Shown: positions 26,174 to 34,650 of the stretch, in pieces | Position numbering within the stretch: the first letter of the stretch is position 1 | How the letters are laid out: each line of letters starts with the position of its first letter | Assembly (NCBI GenBank): GCA_964482235.1 | Contig: CAYZWU010000002.1 | Span: 1 to 64,000, forward strand | Origin: CAYZWU01 sp964482235 | GTDB taxonomy: Bacteria; Planctomycetota; B15-G4; CAYZWU01 | Reading direction: 5' to 3' | Length of the DNA stretch: 64,000 nucleotides | Position numbers and translations under genes: made by a program | The notes under the pieces: generated by a model | Databases searched by the model: none | Seen by the model: only the letters and a program-made list of their open reading frames with translations | What the model was told of the DNA's origin: nothing

Positions 26174-27070
26174 TTACTGGATCGAAGTGGCGATCACGTT
26201 GGTGACTTGACCATATTCAACAGCCTGGAGCCAGACGCTGAGACCGACGCCGGCAGCCGGGATGGGCAGGGTCCAGGAAACGGTGCCCGACGCATTGGTG
26301 GGCGTGGGGCCCGCCGCGCGGAGCGGGCTGGCCAACCCGAGAGTGGCGTTCAGCGCAGGGACCCAGGTCGAACCCGGACCAACGAGGGAGTAGGCGAGAT
26401 AGGTGTTCGCCAGGGGCGTCCCGTTGGTCACGGTGAAGGTTCCGCTCTGGCCGGCGAGGAGAGGGTCGGGGCTGATGGCGAGGGCGTAGGCGCCGGGCGG
26501 ATCCTCGAGCAGGATCTCGAACTTGGCGTCGACGGAGCTCGAGTGCGGAGCCTGGTTCGCGATGAGGCCGGTGCCGCCGGTATAGACATCACCCAGATTC
26601 CTGTCGTGCGTTTCCAGGGAAACGGCCACGTCGAGCAGTCCACCCGTGTCGGACGATTCCATGACAGCCCAGTACTCGGTGACGTAGTTCAGGGTCACGT
26701 TGTTGAAAGTCCAGACCATGGCGGAGTGGAAGTAGAGCCCTGTCGTTGTATCGATGTAGTTGCTGGAGGCTCCAATGACGTTGCCGCCCGCGTTGGGATC
26801 GCCGTCATAGATGACCAGGTAGGTCGTGGCCGACGGCGCGTTGGCCGTGTAGTTGCCGTGATAGAGCGTGATCTGAGTCAGGTCGAGCTCCGTCACCGCG
26901 CCGGGATCGGGGTTGATGCCGACATTGGGCGTAAACGTCTGTCCCGTCGACTTCGAGCCGAAGGTGTCGTTGCCCAGCGACTGGGTGATGTCGTACTGCG
27001 CCTGAGCGACAGGTGCGGCAAACAGTACCGCGACCAGTGCGAGAAGAGAGAGGGTGAGAAGACGGGTCAT
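26174..27070 (-). CDS. Secreted two-domain protein (TLGNDTFG module plus conserved C-terminal domain)
   Basis: A 298-residue exported protein of unknown function. The start at 27070 follows CAGGAGAAA and gives a clear signal peptide (MTRLLTLSLLALVAVLFAAPVAQAQ). Domain 1 (about 25-195) begins YDITQSLGNDTFGSKSTGQ and looks like an all-beta sandwich (ITLYHGNYT, YLVIYDGDPNAGG, EYWAVMESSDTGG). A near-paralogue of this domain is at the end of the kinase reading frame next door (27363-28000). Domain 2 (about 200-298) begins YALAISPDPLLAGQSGTFTV and ends YGQVTNVIATSIQ; the same domain ends the SBBP protein at 57104. Both look like lineage-specific secreted modules. Confidence 0.72.
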   Translation of the reverse strand: MTRLLTLSLLALVAVLFAAPVAQAQYDITQSLGNDTFGSKSTGQTFTPNVGINPDPGAVTELDLTQITLYHGNYTANAPSATTYLVIYDGDPNAGGNVIGASSNYIDTTTGLYFHSAMVWTFNNVTLNYVTEYWAVMESSDTGGLLDVAVSLETHDRNLGDVYTGGTGLIANQAPHSSSVDAKFEILLEDPPGAYALAISPDPLLAGQSGTFTVTNGTPLANTYLAYSLVGPGSTWVPALNATLGLASPLRAAGPTPTNASGTVSWTLPIPAAGVGLSVWLQAVEYGQVTNVIATSIQ

Positions 27071-27362
27071 TTGGTTTCTCCTGATTAATGATGTTGAAAA
27101 AAATAGAAGCAACAGGCCATAAGTTATTTTAAAATAAAGTGTTGCATCTAGGCTGCCGCAGGTTTCGCAGCTTGGCTCAGCCTTATCCTGAAGGGTGAAC
27201 TGCCGCTCCTCACACTTGCAGCAACGCTGGTTTTCCTTCTATTTCAAGAACAAGGAAAAAACGTCGATTGACGCCAAGAAAATGTGCGAATTTTGAATTT
27301 GGGCTACCTGGCCCGATCAGGCTGCGTGAAGGATGGGGAACGGAGGCGGTGGTACCTTCTGT

Positions 27363-28418
27363 CTAGTTGCTGCCCTGGGTGTCAGCCAGCAGGATCTCGA
27401 ATCTTGCATCGACCGATCGTCTTTCTTTTCTTTGGTTTACGATGAGTCCGCTCCCGCTGGGGTAGAGATCTCCCATGGTCCTGTCGCTGGTTTCGAGGGA
27501 AACGGCAACATCGAGCAATCCGCCATTTCCGGACGACTCCATGATCGCCCAGTATTCTCTACTGGGATCCAGGGTGATCCCGTCGAATTTCCAGATCATG
27601 GGTGAATGGAACCTGAACCCTTCCGTCGTATCGATCCTATTGGAGGAACTTCCAACGAGCCTCCCGCCGGCATGGGGATCGCCGTCATAGATATTGAGGA
27701 AGGTTGTGGGAGATGGGGCTTGATCGGTGGTGTTGCCATGATAGAGCGTGATCTGTATCAGGTTGAGTGCCTTGACAGCGCCAGGATTCGGAATGATGCC
27801 GTCCATGGGCGTGAATGTCTGTCCTGTCGACTTCCCGCCGAAGGTGTCGTTGCCCAGCGTCTGGACAATGGTGTAATACGCAGGGTGCTTCACGGGCATA
27901 CCAAGGGCGGCAACCATCGACGTGATATGCATGTACAGGGGTGAATAGGGAGTAATGCTGCCTAGCATCTCGCGAACGAGGGATTCGGCCTCGGCGTAGC
28001 GATCGGTCCGCAGGTAGAACTGGAGAAGGGGAACGATAGGTTCCAGGGAGTTGGGTTCGAGATCGCCCAGATCGTCGGCAATGCTCTTTGCCATATCTAT
28101 CAGGAGAAGCTCGGCTTTGTCCCACCTCTGCGTCCTCATGTACAGAGTCGCGAGGTGCTCCATCACGTCTCCCGCCGGCAGCGCTCTGGGGCTATAGACG
28201 CGGCGGCAGGTCTCCAGGGCATTCAGGAGGAGGGGTTCCGCCATTTCCCACTCCTGCTTCGCGATATAAAACCGTCCAAGAGCGATAGATGTGTAGACGA
28301 TGTTGGAATGGTTCGGATCAAATGTTTTGAGGCAGCGATCGTGACATTCAAGCAGCAAGGGTTCAGCCTCGTCTGTCCGACCGAGCATCAGGTAGTTCAT
28401 ACCCAGCTGCATCATCAT
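27363..28418 (-). CDS. TPR and TLGNDTFG-module segment, downstream part of the kinase frame behind an in-frame TGA
   Basis: This frame is in phase with the kinase at 28554-30473, and stays open from the kinase's TGA (28554-28556) onward; the first ATG is at 28418. Directly after the TGA it reads NLSSLNALASIRFAERKYDEGEILL, a normal TPR hairpin continuing the TPRs before it, then several more TPRs (ALGRFYIAKQEWEMAEPLL, HLATLYMRTQRWDKAELLL). Residues from YTIVQTLGNDTFGGKSTGQ on match the first domain of the secreted protein at 26174 closely. No ribosome site or signal peptide precedes 28418, so it is probably not an independent gene. Either the kinase is interrupted by a nonsense change or sequencing error, or TGA is read through. 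Confidence 0.6.
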   Translation of the reverse strand: MMMQLGMNYLMLGRTDEAEPLLLECHDRCLKTFDPNHSNIVYTSIALGRFYIAKQEWEMAEPLLLNALETCRRVYSPRALPAGDVMEHLATLYMRTQRWDKAELLLIDMAKSIADDLGDLEPNSLEPIVPLLQFYLRTDRYAEAESLVREMLGSITPYSPLYMHITSMVAALGMPVKHPAYYTIVQTLGNDTFGGKSTGQTFTPMDGIIPNPGAVKALNLIQITLYHGNTTDQAPSPTTFLNIYDGDPHAGGRLVGSSSNRIDTTEGFRFHSPMIWKFDGITLDPSREYWAIMESSGNGGLLDVAVSLETSDRTMGDLYPSGSGLIVNQRKERRSVDARFEILLADTQGSN

Positions 28419-28553
28419 CCTGAGCGTTACAGTGTGTTCCTTTCCGAGGAGTCTTTCGCTTCTTTCAATACCGTCACGAAGAAGGATCTCCCCTTCATCA
28501 TACTTTCTTTCAGCGAACCGGATCGAGGCCAGCGCGTTCAGGCTCGACAGATT

Positions 28554-30473
28554 TCAACTTGCTCCCGGTTTGTCGATGCGGCCGCTGGTGGCTGCCAGGG
28601 ATCTGTTGATCATTGTCTCCGCATCTTCAAGACGTCCCAGGTTGATGAGGATGTCGGCCAGCTTGAAAAGAATGGGCCCTGACAGTTCGTGGTCATCGCC
28701 CATCTCACTCAAATCCGTATTCAGCACATCTGTCAGCAGGCGTTTTCCTTCCTCGTATTCTCCCATTGAAGAGAACGCGCGTGCCATGGCTGTTATCAAG
28801 CGGACTCGAATTTCCGGTTCATCACGGAACTCGGTGTTGATGGAATTCACACCTTTCTGCAAGAGCTCGAGGGCCGTGATTTCTTTCCCGAGGGTAAAGT
28901 GCACGTTGGACATCTGGAACAGGTTCTCGAGGAAGTCTGTGATCTGGTTGGACACAGCCAGCTCTTCCTCGACCTGGATCAGGGCTTTTTCCTTGGCTCC
29001 TCGCTCCTCTTCGACCTGCGTCAGCGCCCCCTGCAACTCGCTGCTGATGAGCTTCTGCCGGATCAAGGCGTCTTCCTTGGCCTGCCGTTCCTTCTTCACC
29101 TGTGTCAGTGTCCCCTGGAGCTTGCCGCTGAAGAGCTTCTGCTGGACTGCAAAAATCGTGGGACCCACGACAACGAGAAGAAAGAGCATCACGACCACTG
29201 TCGCCCGGGCGGGACTCCTGCGTATCCATCGGTTGGTTCTCCTGACCAATCCCGCCGGCTGGGCCGTGATCGGTCTGAACTCGAGGAAGCGGTTCAAATC
29301 GTCGAGCAGTTCAGCGGCCGAGGCATACCGTCGGTCCGGGTTCTTTTCCATGGCCTTGAGACAGATCGTTTCCAGGTCCTTTGGTATGAGGCGGGCGACT
29401 TTTGTCGGCAATGTGGGATCCCTGGCCGTGACCTTGCCCATGACTTCCTGGGACGTCTTGCCGTCAAAGGCTCTCTGGAGGGTGATGAGCTCGTACAAGG
29501 TCACACCGAGGGAGAAGATGTCCGCGCGATGATCCACGGTTCCTTGCTTCGAGGAGATTTGTTCGGGAGAGATGTAATGAGGCGTCCCGGACAGCTCCCC
29601 GGTCATCGTGAGGGAAGGAAGCCCTTCGGCGCGGGCCAGCCCGAAATCGGTGAGCTTCGCAATGCCATCACTCTGTACAAGGATGTTGGAGGGCTTCACG
29701 TCGCGGTGGATCACACCCGCCTTGTGGGCATGTTCCAGTGCTGCGGCAACCTGTGCCACGATCCGGCAGACCGTCTCGATGTAGCTCTTGTTCCAGAAGT
29801 CGCCTGCCGCAACAGCTCGCCGTGGTTTCTCATCCCTTCCCGTGGGGCGAAACTTCTCGAGCTCGACCACTTCACCCATCTGATTCCCATCGGTGGGATA
29901 TCTGTTGGCCAAGTGCAATGCTGCGATGATCCTGTTCAGGGGGGCGCCCTCCACGAACTCCATGGCGAAGAAGTGGTTTCCCTCCTCCTCGCCGATGGCG
30001 TGGATCTCCACGATGCCCGGATGCTTCATCTTGGCACTGGAGAAAGCTTCCCTCCGGAACCGCTCGACGGCTTCCTGCCGGAGCGTCAGATGGGCCGGCA
30101 GCACCTTGAGGGCCACGATGCGGTTCAGCGAGATCTGCCGGGCCTCGTACACGACACCCATGCCGCCGCGGCCCAGCTCCCGGAGAAGAATGAAATCCCC
30201 CAGTTGCTCTCCTTGCACGGTATCGATGGCTGGAACAGTCTCCTTGCATGAAGCGGACATTCTCGAGATCTTGTTCGCCACTTCGAGATCAAGGCTCTCC
30301 ACCGTGCCGATGAATTCCTCGATGCTATCGCGGAGCTGCTTCTCGATTCGGGGATGGTTCCGGCAATAGGCTTCCAGATCCGGCGCTTCCCCCTTCAGCC
30401 AGGCATCGCAAAAGGCGGAGCAGGCTTTCTCCAGGGCGTCGGATGAATCGGGCCTCTCCGGAGCTGAGCTCAA
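28554..30473 (-). CDS. Membrane Ser/Thr protein kinase with TPRs (frame interrupted by TGA)
   Basis: A 639-residue PknB-type kinase up to its TGA. The start is TTG 30473, overlapping the sigma-factor stop by 4 nt, with GGGAGA upstream. Kinase domain about 93-400: glycine loop GRGGMGVVYEA (101-111), Lys123 (VALKVLP), HRDVKPSN (256-263), DFGLA (276-280), GTPHYISPEQ. An insert with basic residues (about 195-230) splits the N-lobe/C-lobe junction. One transmembrane helix (about 424-443), then a coiled coil with repeated 'LTQVEEER/KKER' units (about 445-510) and TPRs (ALELLQKGVNSINTEF, AFSSMGEYEEGKRLL). The frame continues past the stop to 27363, which would add more TPRs and an extracytoplasmic module. 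Sigma factor plus kinase pairs are typical of Planctomycetota and Acidobacteriota. Confidence 0.88.
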   Translation of the reverse strand: MSSAPERPDSSDALEKACSAFCDAWLKGEAPDLEAYCRNHPRIEKQLRDSIEEFIGTVESLDLEVANKISRMSASCKETVPAIDTVQGEQLGDFILLRELGRGGMGVVYEARQISLNRIVALKVLPAHLTLRQEAVERFRREAFSSAKMKHPGIVEIHAIGEEEGNHFFAMEFVEGAPLNRIIAALHLANRYPTDGNQMGEVVELEKFRPTGRDEKPRRAVAAGDFWNKSYIETVCRIVAQVAAALEHAHKAGVIHRDVKPSNILVQSDGIAKLTDFGLARAEGLPSLTMTGELSGTPHYISPEQISSKQGTVDHRADIFSLGVTLYELITLQRAFDGKTSQEVMGKVTARDPTLPTKVARLIPKDLETICLKAMEKNPDRRYASAAELLDDLNRFLEFRPITAQPAGLVRRTNRWIRRSPARATVVVMLFLLVVVGPTIFAVQQKLFSGKLQGTLTQVKKERQAKEDALIRQKLISSELQGALTQVEEERGAKEKALIQVEEELAVSNQITDFLENLFQMSNVHFTLGKEITALELLQKGVNSINTEFRDEPEIRVRLITAMARAFSSMGEYEEGKRLLTDVLNTDLSEMGDDHELSGPILFKLADILINLGRLEDAETMINRSLAATSGRIDKPGAS

Positions 30474-31120
30474 TCTTCCATCTCCCGGGAGAGCTCCGGG
30501 CCGACCACGGCATCGAGCCGGCCGTCCTTGAGAGCCTTGACCTTCTCGATCAGGTCCTTGATTGCCCTGTAGTATTGCTTTCGCGCCCCGTCCTTGGAGA
30601 TCCCGAGACGATCGCCGATCTCCTGGAACGAGAGGCTCATCCAGTTGCGATGAACGATCAGTTCACGGTTCTTGAAATCGAGAAACTCGATCGCCAGGCG
30701 CAGCCAGGCCTCTTCCTCGTGCTGGATGGCGATCTTGCTGGGCGTGTCCTGAATGCGTTCAGGTGGATTGAGGTTCAAGACCGTTTCCGAGGAAAGGGGC
30801 CGCTCCCGGGCGATGGCGCGGCGGCAGGCGGTGAACCATTCGTACTGGTTGCTCACCACGTTGACCACGATGCGGCTGAGCAGGGCGCGGAGCTGGCCGT
30901 CGTTCGTCACGTGCAGCCTGGGTCCGTACTTGAGGAACTGGACGAGGGCTTCCTGAACGATATCTCCCGTGTCGGACTTGTGGCGAGGAAAGTCGCCGAG
31001 CTTGCGGTGAACGTAGGCCTGAATCCACGGGAGGTGGCGCTGCAGGATCCTGTTGATGTTGGAATCATCGGGCCTGGACCAGTTCGGAAGATGTGGAGTG
31101 TCAGGCTTCATTACTCGCAC
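30470..31120 (-). CDS. ECF-type RNA polymerase sigma factor
   Basis: A 216-residue sigma-70 family factor. Region 2 lies at about 25-95 (LPWIQAYVHRKLGDFPRH, DIVQEALVQFLKYG), and region 4 at about 140-195 with a helix-turn-helix (LSFQEIGDRLGISKDGARKQYYRAI). There is no sigma-3 domain. It is translationally coupled to the Ser/Thr kinase that follows (4-nt overlap), so the kinase probably controls it by phosphorylation. This is a known arrangement in planctomycetes and related phyla. No separate anti-sigma factor is present. Target genes unknown. Confidence 0.9.
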   Translation of the reverse strand: MRVMKPDTPHLPNWSRPDDSNINRILQRHLPWIQAYVHRKLGDFPRHKSDTGDIVQEALVQFLKYGPRLHVTNDGQLRALLSRIVVNVVSNQYEWFTACRRAIARERPLSSETVLNLNPPERIQDTPSKIAIQHEEEAWLRLAIEFLDFKNRELIVHRNWMSLSFQEIGDRLGISKDGARKQYYRAIKDLIEKVKALKDGRLDAVVGPELSREMED

Positions 31121-31464
31121 TCTCGATTCAGTGTTCTATGTATCCTCGTGCTCTGTAAGAAGATAAGATGATTTTCCTGGAGCGTGATCTGCCGGCTGAA
31201 TCCTGTTTCTCCCTTTTCTTGCCTGCTGGGCTGGTCTCGTCGTTCTTTCTCCATCAGCGGCATTTCTCGAGATGACGAGAGATCCGCTCCTGCAGCTACC
31301 AAGGCACACTTATCTATTTAGAATTATAATTTATGATCCTTTCCAAGGCAACTAAATCATACCGAGCCCGCGCAATCTCCACCACATTCGGACAGCGCAA
31401 TATCCGAATTCTGAACGCCCCCTCCCGAATGTGGAGGAGATTGCGCGGGCTCGGTATCCGCTTG
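31121..31464. other. Intergenic region upstream of the sigma factor, with REP pair
   Basis: The 344 nt between the sigma factor and the aminotransferase hold no gene. About 31310-31340 is AT-rich (TTTAGAATTATAATTTATG), and the right-hand third is the REP inverted pair described separately. The sigma-factor promoter should lie in about 31121-31340; I cannot assign -35/-10 elements with confidence. Confidence 0.5.
31359..31457. repeat. REP inverted pair (variant subfamily) behind the aminotransferase gene
   Basis: Inverted arms of 32 nt at 31359-31390 and 31426-31457 differ at one base. They share ACCGAGCCCGCGCAATCTCC with the other REPs but end ACCACATTCG instead of GCCATCTTCG, with the matching change in both arms. 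The 35-nt loop starts GACAGCGCAATATCC, similar to the loop at 9103. The right arm ends 7 nt before the aminotransferase stop (31465). The paired change shows that stem pairing is kept. Confidence 0.88.
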
Positions 31465-32598
31465 TCAGAGCTCGGCGAGAAGGCGACCGACGTCGTCCTC
31501 GTTGTTGTAGAAGTGGATTCCCGTCCGGATCTTCCCCTCGCGGGCCGAGACGATGACCTTCTGCTCGATCAGCCGTGCGGCGACGGCCGGGGCGTCGGGC
31601 ATGGGGAAGGAGACGATCCCCGAACGCCGGCCATCGAAGATCGGCGTGGCGATCTCGATCCCCTTGCGTCGCAGCTCGTCGATCAGGGTGTCGCACAGCT
31701 CGATGACCCGCTTCTCGATCGCTTCCGGGCCGAGCGAGTGAAGATAGGCGCTGCTCGCGCCGAGGGCGGTCTGGACCAGGAGCGAGTTGCTGCCCGTTTC
31801 CACGCGCCGGGCGTCGTTCACCAGTTCGAAGTCGTACTCCGTGAGGGAGCTGAAGTCGGTCATGTCAGCGTTCGAGGCGACGGAGAGCCACCCCACGCGG
31901 TCGGGGTGGAGCGATTCGATCAGGTCGGGATCTATGTAGACGAAGCCGCCGCCCTGGGGCACGAGCGTCCACTTGCCGCTGCCGCAGACGAGGAAGTGGA
32001 CGCCCTCGAGCTCGGCCTTCAGCGCCCCGATCCCCTGGATCGCGTCGAGGACGAAGTAGCTCCTGTTCGAAGCGCAGAGCTCCGCAATGGCCGGCACGTC
32101 GATCCGGGCGCCGTCGGAGAAGCCGACCCACGAGAGGGCCACCACGCGGGTCCGCTCGTCCATGGCACCGCGAACCTGGTCGGCCGTGATCCCTCCGGGC
32201 CGCTGCTCGAGGAGCCGCACATCCACGCCGCGGCGCGCCAGGTTGAGCCAGGGGAAGATGTTCGACGGAAACTCGCCGCGCGCGCCGATCACGTTGTCCC
32301 CCGCCGCGATCGGCAGGGAGCCGGCAGCCATGGCGATCCCCGTGGAGGTGTTGGGGATGAAGGCGATCGACCTCTTCGCCGCGCCGATCAGGTCGGCGAT
32401 CGACTGCCTTGCTCCGTCGAAGTCGCCGGCCATGCCTGGTATCTGGTCGGGGTGCACGGTCACAGCGTCGTCAATGATCCGCTCCATCGCCTCCCGCGCC
32501 GGCGGCGAGATCGGCCCCCGCGACGCGTGGTTGAGGTAGGTGTACTGCTGCGTGACCGCGAAGCGGCTGCGTTCCTTTTCGAAGCGGTGCATGGTCAT
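31465..32598 (-). CDS. PLP-dependent class V aminotransferase (cysteine desulfurase / isopenicillin epimerase-like)
   Basis: A 377-residue fold-type I PLP enzyme. It opens with YLNHASRGPISPPAREAM, the class V start; TSTGIAMAAGSLPI and GEFPSNIFPWLNLARRGVDV form the cofactor pocket; DAIQGIGALK carries the PLP-ring Asp; the Schiff-base Lys is in VCGSGKWTLVPQGGGFVYI (about 225). The C-terminal part has RRSGIVSFPM and IRTGIHFYNNEDDVGRLL. There is no visible SufS-type active Cys loop, so epimerase, kynureninase-like or C-S lyase activity is as likely as desulfurase. It stands alone, followed by the REP pair at its 3' end. Confidence 0.85.
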   Translation of the reverse strand: MTMHRFEKERSRFAVTQQYTYLNHASRGPISPPAREAMERIIDDAVTVHPDQIPGMAGDFDGARQSIADLIGAAKRSIAFIPNTSTGIAMAAGSLPIAAGDNVIGARGEFPSNIFPWLNLARRGVDVRLLEQRPGGITADQVRGAMDERTRVVALSWVGFSDGARIDVPAIAELCASNRSYFVLDAIQGIGALKAELEGVHFLVCGSGKWTLVPQGGGFVYIDPDLIESLHPDRVGWLSVASNADMTDFSSLTEYDFELVNDARRVETGSNSLLVQTALGASSAYLHSLGPEAIEKRVIELCDTLIDELRRKGIEIATPIFDGRRSGIVSFPMPDAPAVAARLIEQKVIVSAREGKIRTGIHFYNNEDDVGRLLAEL

Positions 32599-32910
32599 CC
32601 GATCACGTTCTCCATTTCCAGTGAACTTACCGGTCAGCTGGCCTCCGTCCGGCAGGATGCTCGTCCTGAGGGCGTCTCGTCGAAGCTGTCAGCAATCCAT
32701 CGAATATAAGTATTTTTGAATAGCCACATCAAAAATACATGCAAATTCGGACCATCATTTTGAAACCGGTTCGGAAAGCGATCGGAGGTAGATGAAAAGA
32801 AGTATCGATCCAAAAATGCAAACCAGCGCAGTGAAGAAAACATAGTCAGACGATTCTGTTTACTTCACTGCACTGGTTGACAGGATCTGGATGGCTCCTT
32901 CAACGACCTC
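32599..32910. other. Intergenic region between ahcY and the aminotransferase gene
   Basis: This 312-nt gap holds nothing I can assign. Bases about 32690-32870 are AT-rich compared with the neighbours. A 69-codon minus-strand open frame (32634-32843) has no ribosome site or recognisable sequence. No clear terminator hairpin follows ahcY. Confidence 0.4.
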
Positions 32911-34359
32911 TCAATACCGGTAGTGATCCGGCTTGTACGGCCCGTCCACAGGCACGTCGATGTACTCGGACTGCTTCGGGGTGAGCTTGGTGAGCTTGGC
33001 CCCGAGCTTCGCGAGGTGGAGCCGCGCCACCTTCTCGTCGAGCAGCTTGGGCAGCATGTAGACCGACTTGCCGTACTTGTCGTCGCCTCGGTGCTCCCAC
33101 AGGTCGATCTGGGCGATGACCTGGTTGGTGAAGCTGGCGCTCATCACGAAGCTGGGGTGGCCCGTGGCGCAGCCCAGGTTGACCAGGCGCCCCTCGGCCA
33201 GCAGCGTGATCACCTTGCCGTCGGGCCACCGGACCTGGTCGACCTGCGGCTTGATCTCGATCCGCTCGAGCGTCTTGTCGTTGAGCACCGGATTGACCTG
33301 GATCTCGCTGTCGAAGTGTCCGATGTTGCAGATGATCGCCTGGTCCTTCATCCGGTCCATGTGCTCGCGCGTGATCACGTCCAGGTTGCCCGTGGCGGTG
33401 ACGAAGATGTCGCCGTACTTGCAGGCGTCGTCCATGGTCACGACGGGATAACCTTCCATGCAGGCCTGGAGCGCGTTGATCGGATCGATCTCCGTGATGA
33501 AGACCGTGCCGCCGAGCCCCTTGAAAGCCTGGACGCAGCCCTTTCCCACGTCGCCGTACCCGCAGACCACGCAGTTCTTGCCGGCGATCATCACGTCGGT
33601 GGCGCGCTTGATCCCGTCCATCAGGCTCTCGCGGCAGCCGTAGAGGTTGTCGAACTTGCTCTTGGTCACCGAGTCGTTGACATTGATGGCGCTGAAGAGG
33701 AGCGTCCCCTCCTGGGCCATCTTGTAGAGGCGGTGGACGCCCGTCGTGGTCTCCTCGCTGACGCCGACGATCTCCGAGGACAGCTTGTGCCAGAGTTCCT
33801 GATCGTTCGCGTGCTCCTTGTGAATGAGCGTGTCGACCACCTCGATCTCCTCGTTCTCCGTGCTGACCGGCGGGAGCTTGCCCGTCTCGGTATAGGTGTT
33901 CTCCATCGCGTAGCCGCGGTGGATCAGCAGGGTCGCGTCGCCGCCGTCGTCCACGATCGTGGTCGGGCCCTTGCCGCCCGGGAAGGTCAGGGCCTGCCTG
34001 GTGCACCACCAGTACTCCTGCAGGGTCTCCCCCTTCCAGGCGAAGACCGGGACGCCGGTCTCGGCGATGGCAGCCGCCGCATGATCCTGCGTCGAGTAGA
34101 TGTTGCAGCTCGCCCACCGCACCTCGGCGCCGAGCTCGACAAGCGTCTCGATCAGGACGGCCGTCTGGATCGTCATGTGAAGCGATCCCATGATCCGCGC
34201 CCCGGCGAGCGGCTTCTTGCCCGCGTATTCCTCGCGAACAGCCATCAGACCCGGCATCTCGGACTCGGCGATGGTGATTTCCTTGCGGCCCCACTCCGCG
34301 AGGCTCAGATCGGCGACCTTGAAATCGTCAACACTCGTATTGTTCTTCGCTATAGTCAC
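32911..34359 (-). CDS. ahcY: Adenosylhomocysteinase (S-adenosylhomocysteine hydrolase)
   Basis: A 482-residue cytoplasmic NAD-dependent enzyme that splits SAH into adenosine and homocysteine. Family motifs are present in order: DLSLAEWGRKEITIAESEMPGLM, GARIMGSLHMTIQTAVLIETL, SCNIYSTQDHAAAAI, WWCTRQAL, NAD fold VCGYGDVGKGCVQAFKGLG, GNLDVITREHM, and the C-terminal DGPYKPDHYRY. I prefer GTG 34359 because GGAGAA lies 6 nt upstream; ATG 34377, 18 nt further upstream in the same frame, is the alternative. With the fused MTHFR gene and metH it completes the homocysteine-methionine cycle. Stand-alone gene. Confidence 0.95.
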   Translation of the reverse strand: MTIAKNNTSVDDFKVADLSLAEWGRKEITIAESEMPGLMAVREEYAGKKPLAGARIMGSLHMTIQTAVLIETLVELGAEVRWASCNIYSTQDHAAAAIAETGVPVFAWKGETLQEYWWCTRQALTFPGGKGPTTIVDDGGDATLLIHRGYAMENTYTETGKLPPVSTENEEIEVVDTLIHKEHANDQELWHKLSSEIVGVSEETTTGVHRLYKMAQEGTLLFSAINVNDSVTKSKFDNLYGCRESLMDGIKRATDVMIAGKNCVVCGYGDVGKGCVQAFKGLGGTVFITEIDPINALQACMEGYPVVTMDDACKYGDIFVTATGNLDVITREHMDRMKDQAIICNIGHFDSEIQVNPVLNDKTLERIEIKPQVDQVRWPDGKVITLLAEGRLVNLGCATGHPSFVMSASFTNQVIAQIDLWEHRGDDKYGKSVYMLPKLLDEKVARLHLAKLGAKLTKLTPKQSEYIDVPVDGPYKPDHYRY

Positions 34360-34650
34360 GCTGTTTCTCCGACTCATCTAGTCTTCAGGTTGAGGACCCT
34401 GTTGCCAAGAATGCAATTCCCGGCCACATGTCAGAATATAACCATTCGACATCATAACAGAATAAAAATCCAGGTCTCCCAAAATGTTGACCCAGACGAG
34501 AGAAAAAACGGGTTGTGAAGGCGCCGGGCAATCTCGATGGAGGGCGCGGATAATATGGAGTTGCGCCTCTCCCGCTCGTGCCGCAAAGCTGTATAATGAA
34601 TGAACCTGCGGCGTGAAACCGAGAGCTCTTTCTTTCTGACGAGACACTCC

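Noticed and set aside
28524..28556. A true selenocysteine site in the kinase frame
   Set aside because: The TGA lies in a TPR linker where no cysteine is conserved; the hairpin alone is weak evidence in GC-rich coding sequence.
32634..32843. A 69-codon minus-strand frame between aminotransferase and ahcY
   Set aside because: AT-rich spacer, no start signal and no family-like sequence.
34360..34650. Possible SAH riboswitch in front of ahcY
   Set aside because: I could not find the conserved SAH-aptamer pieces on the minus strand in this spacer.
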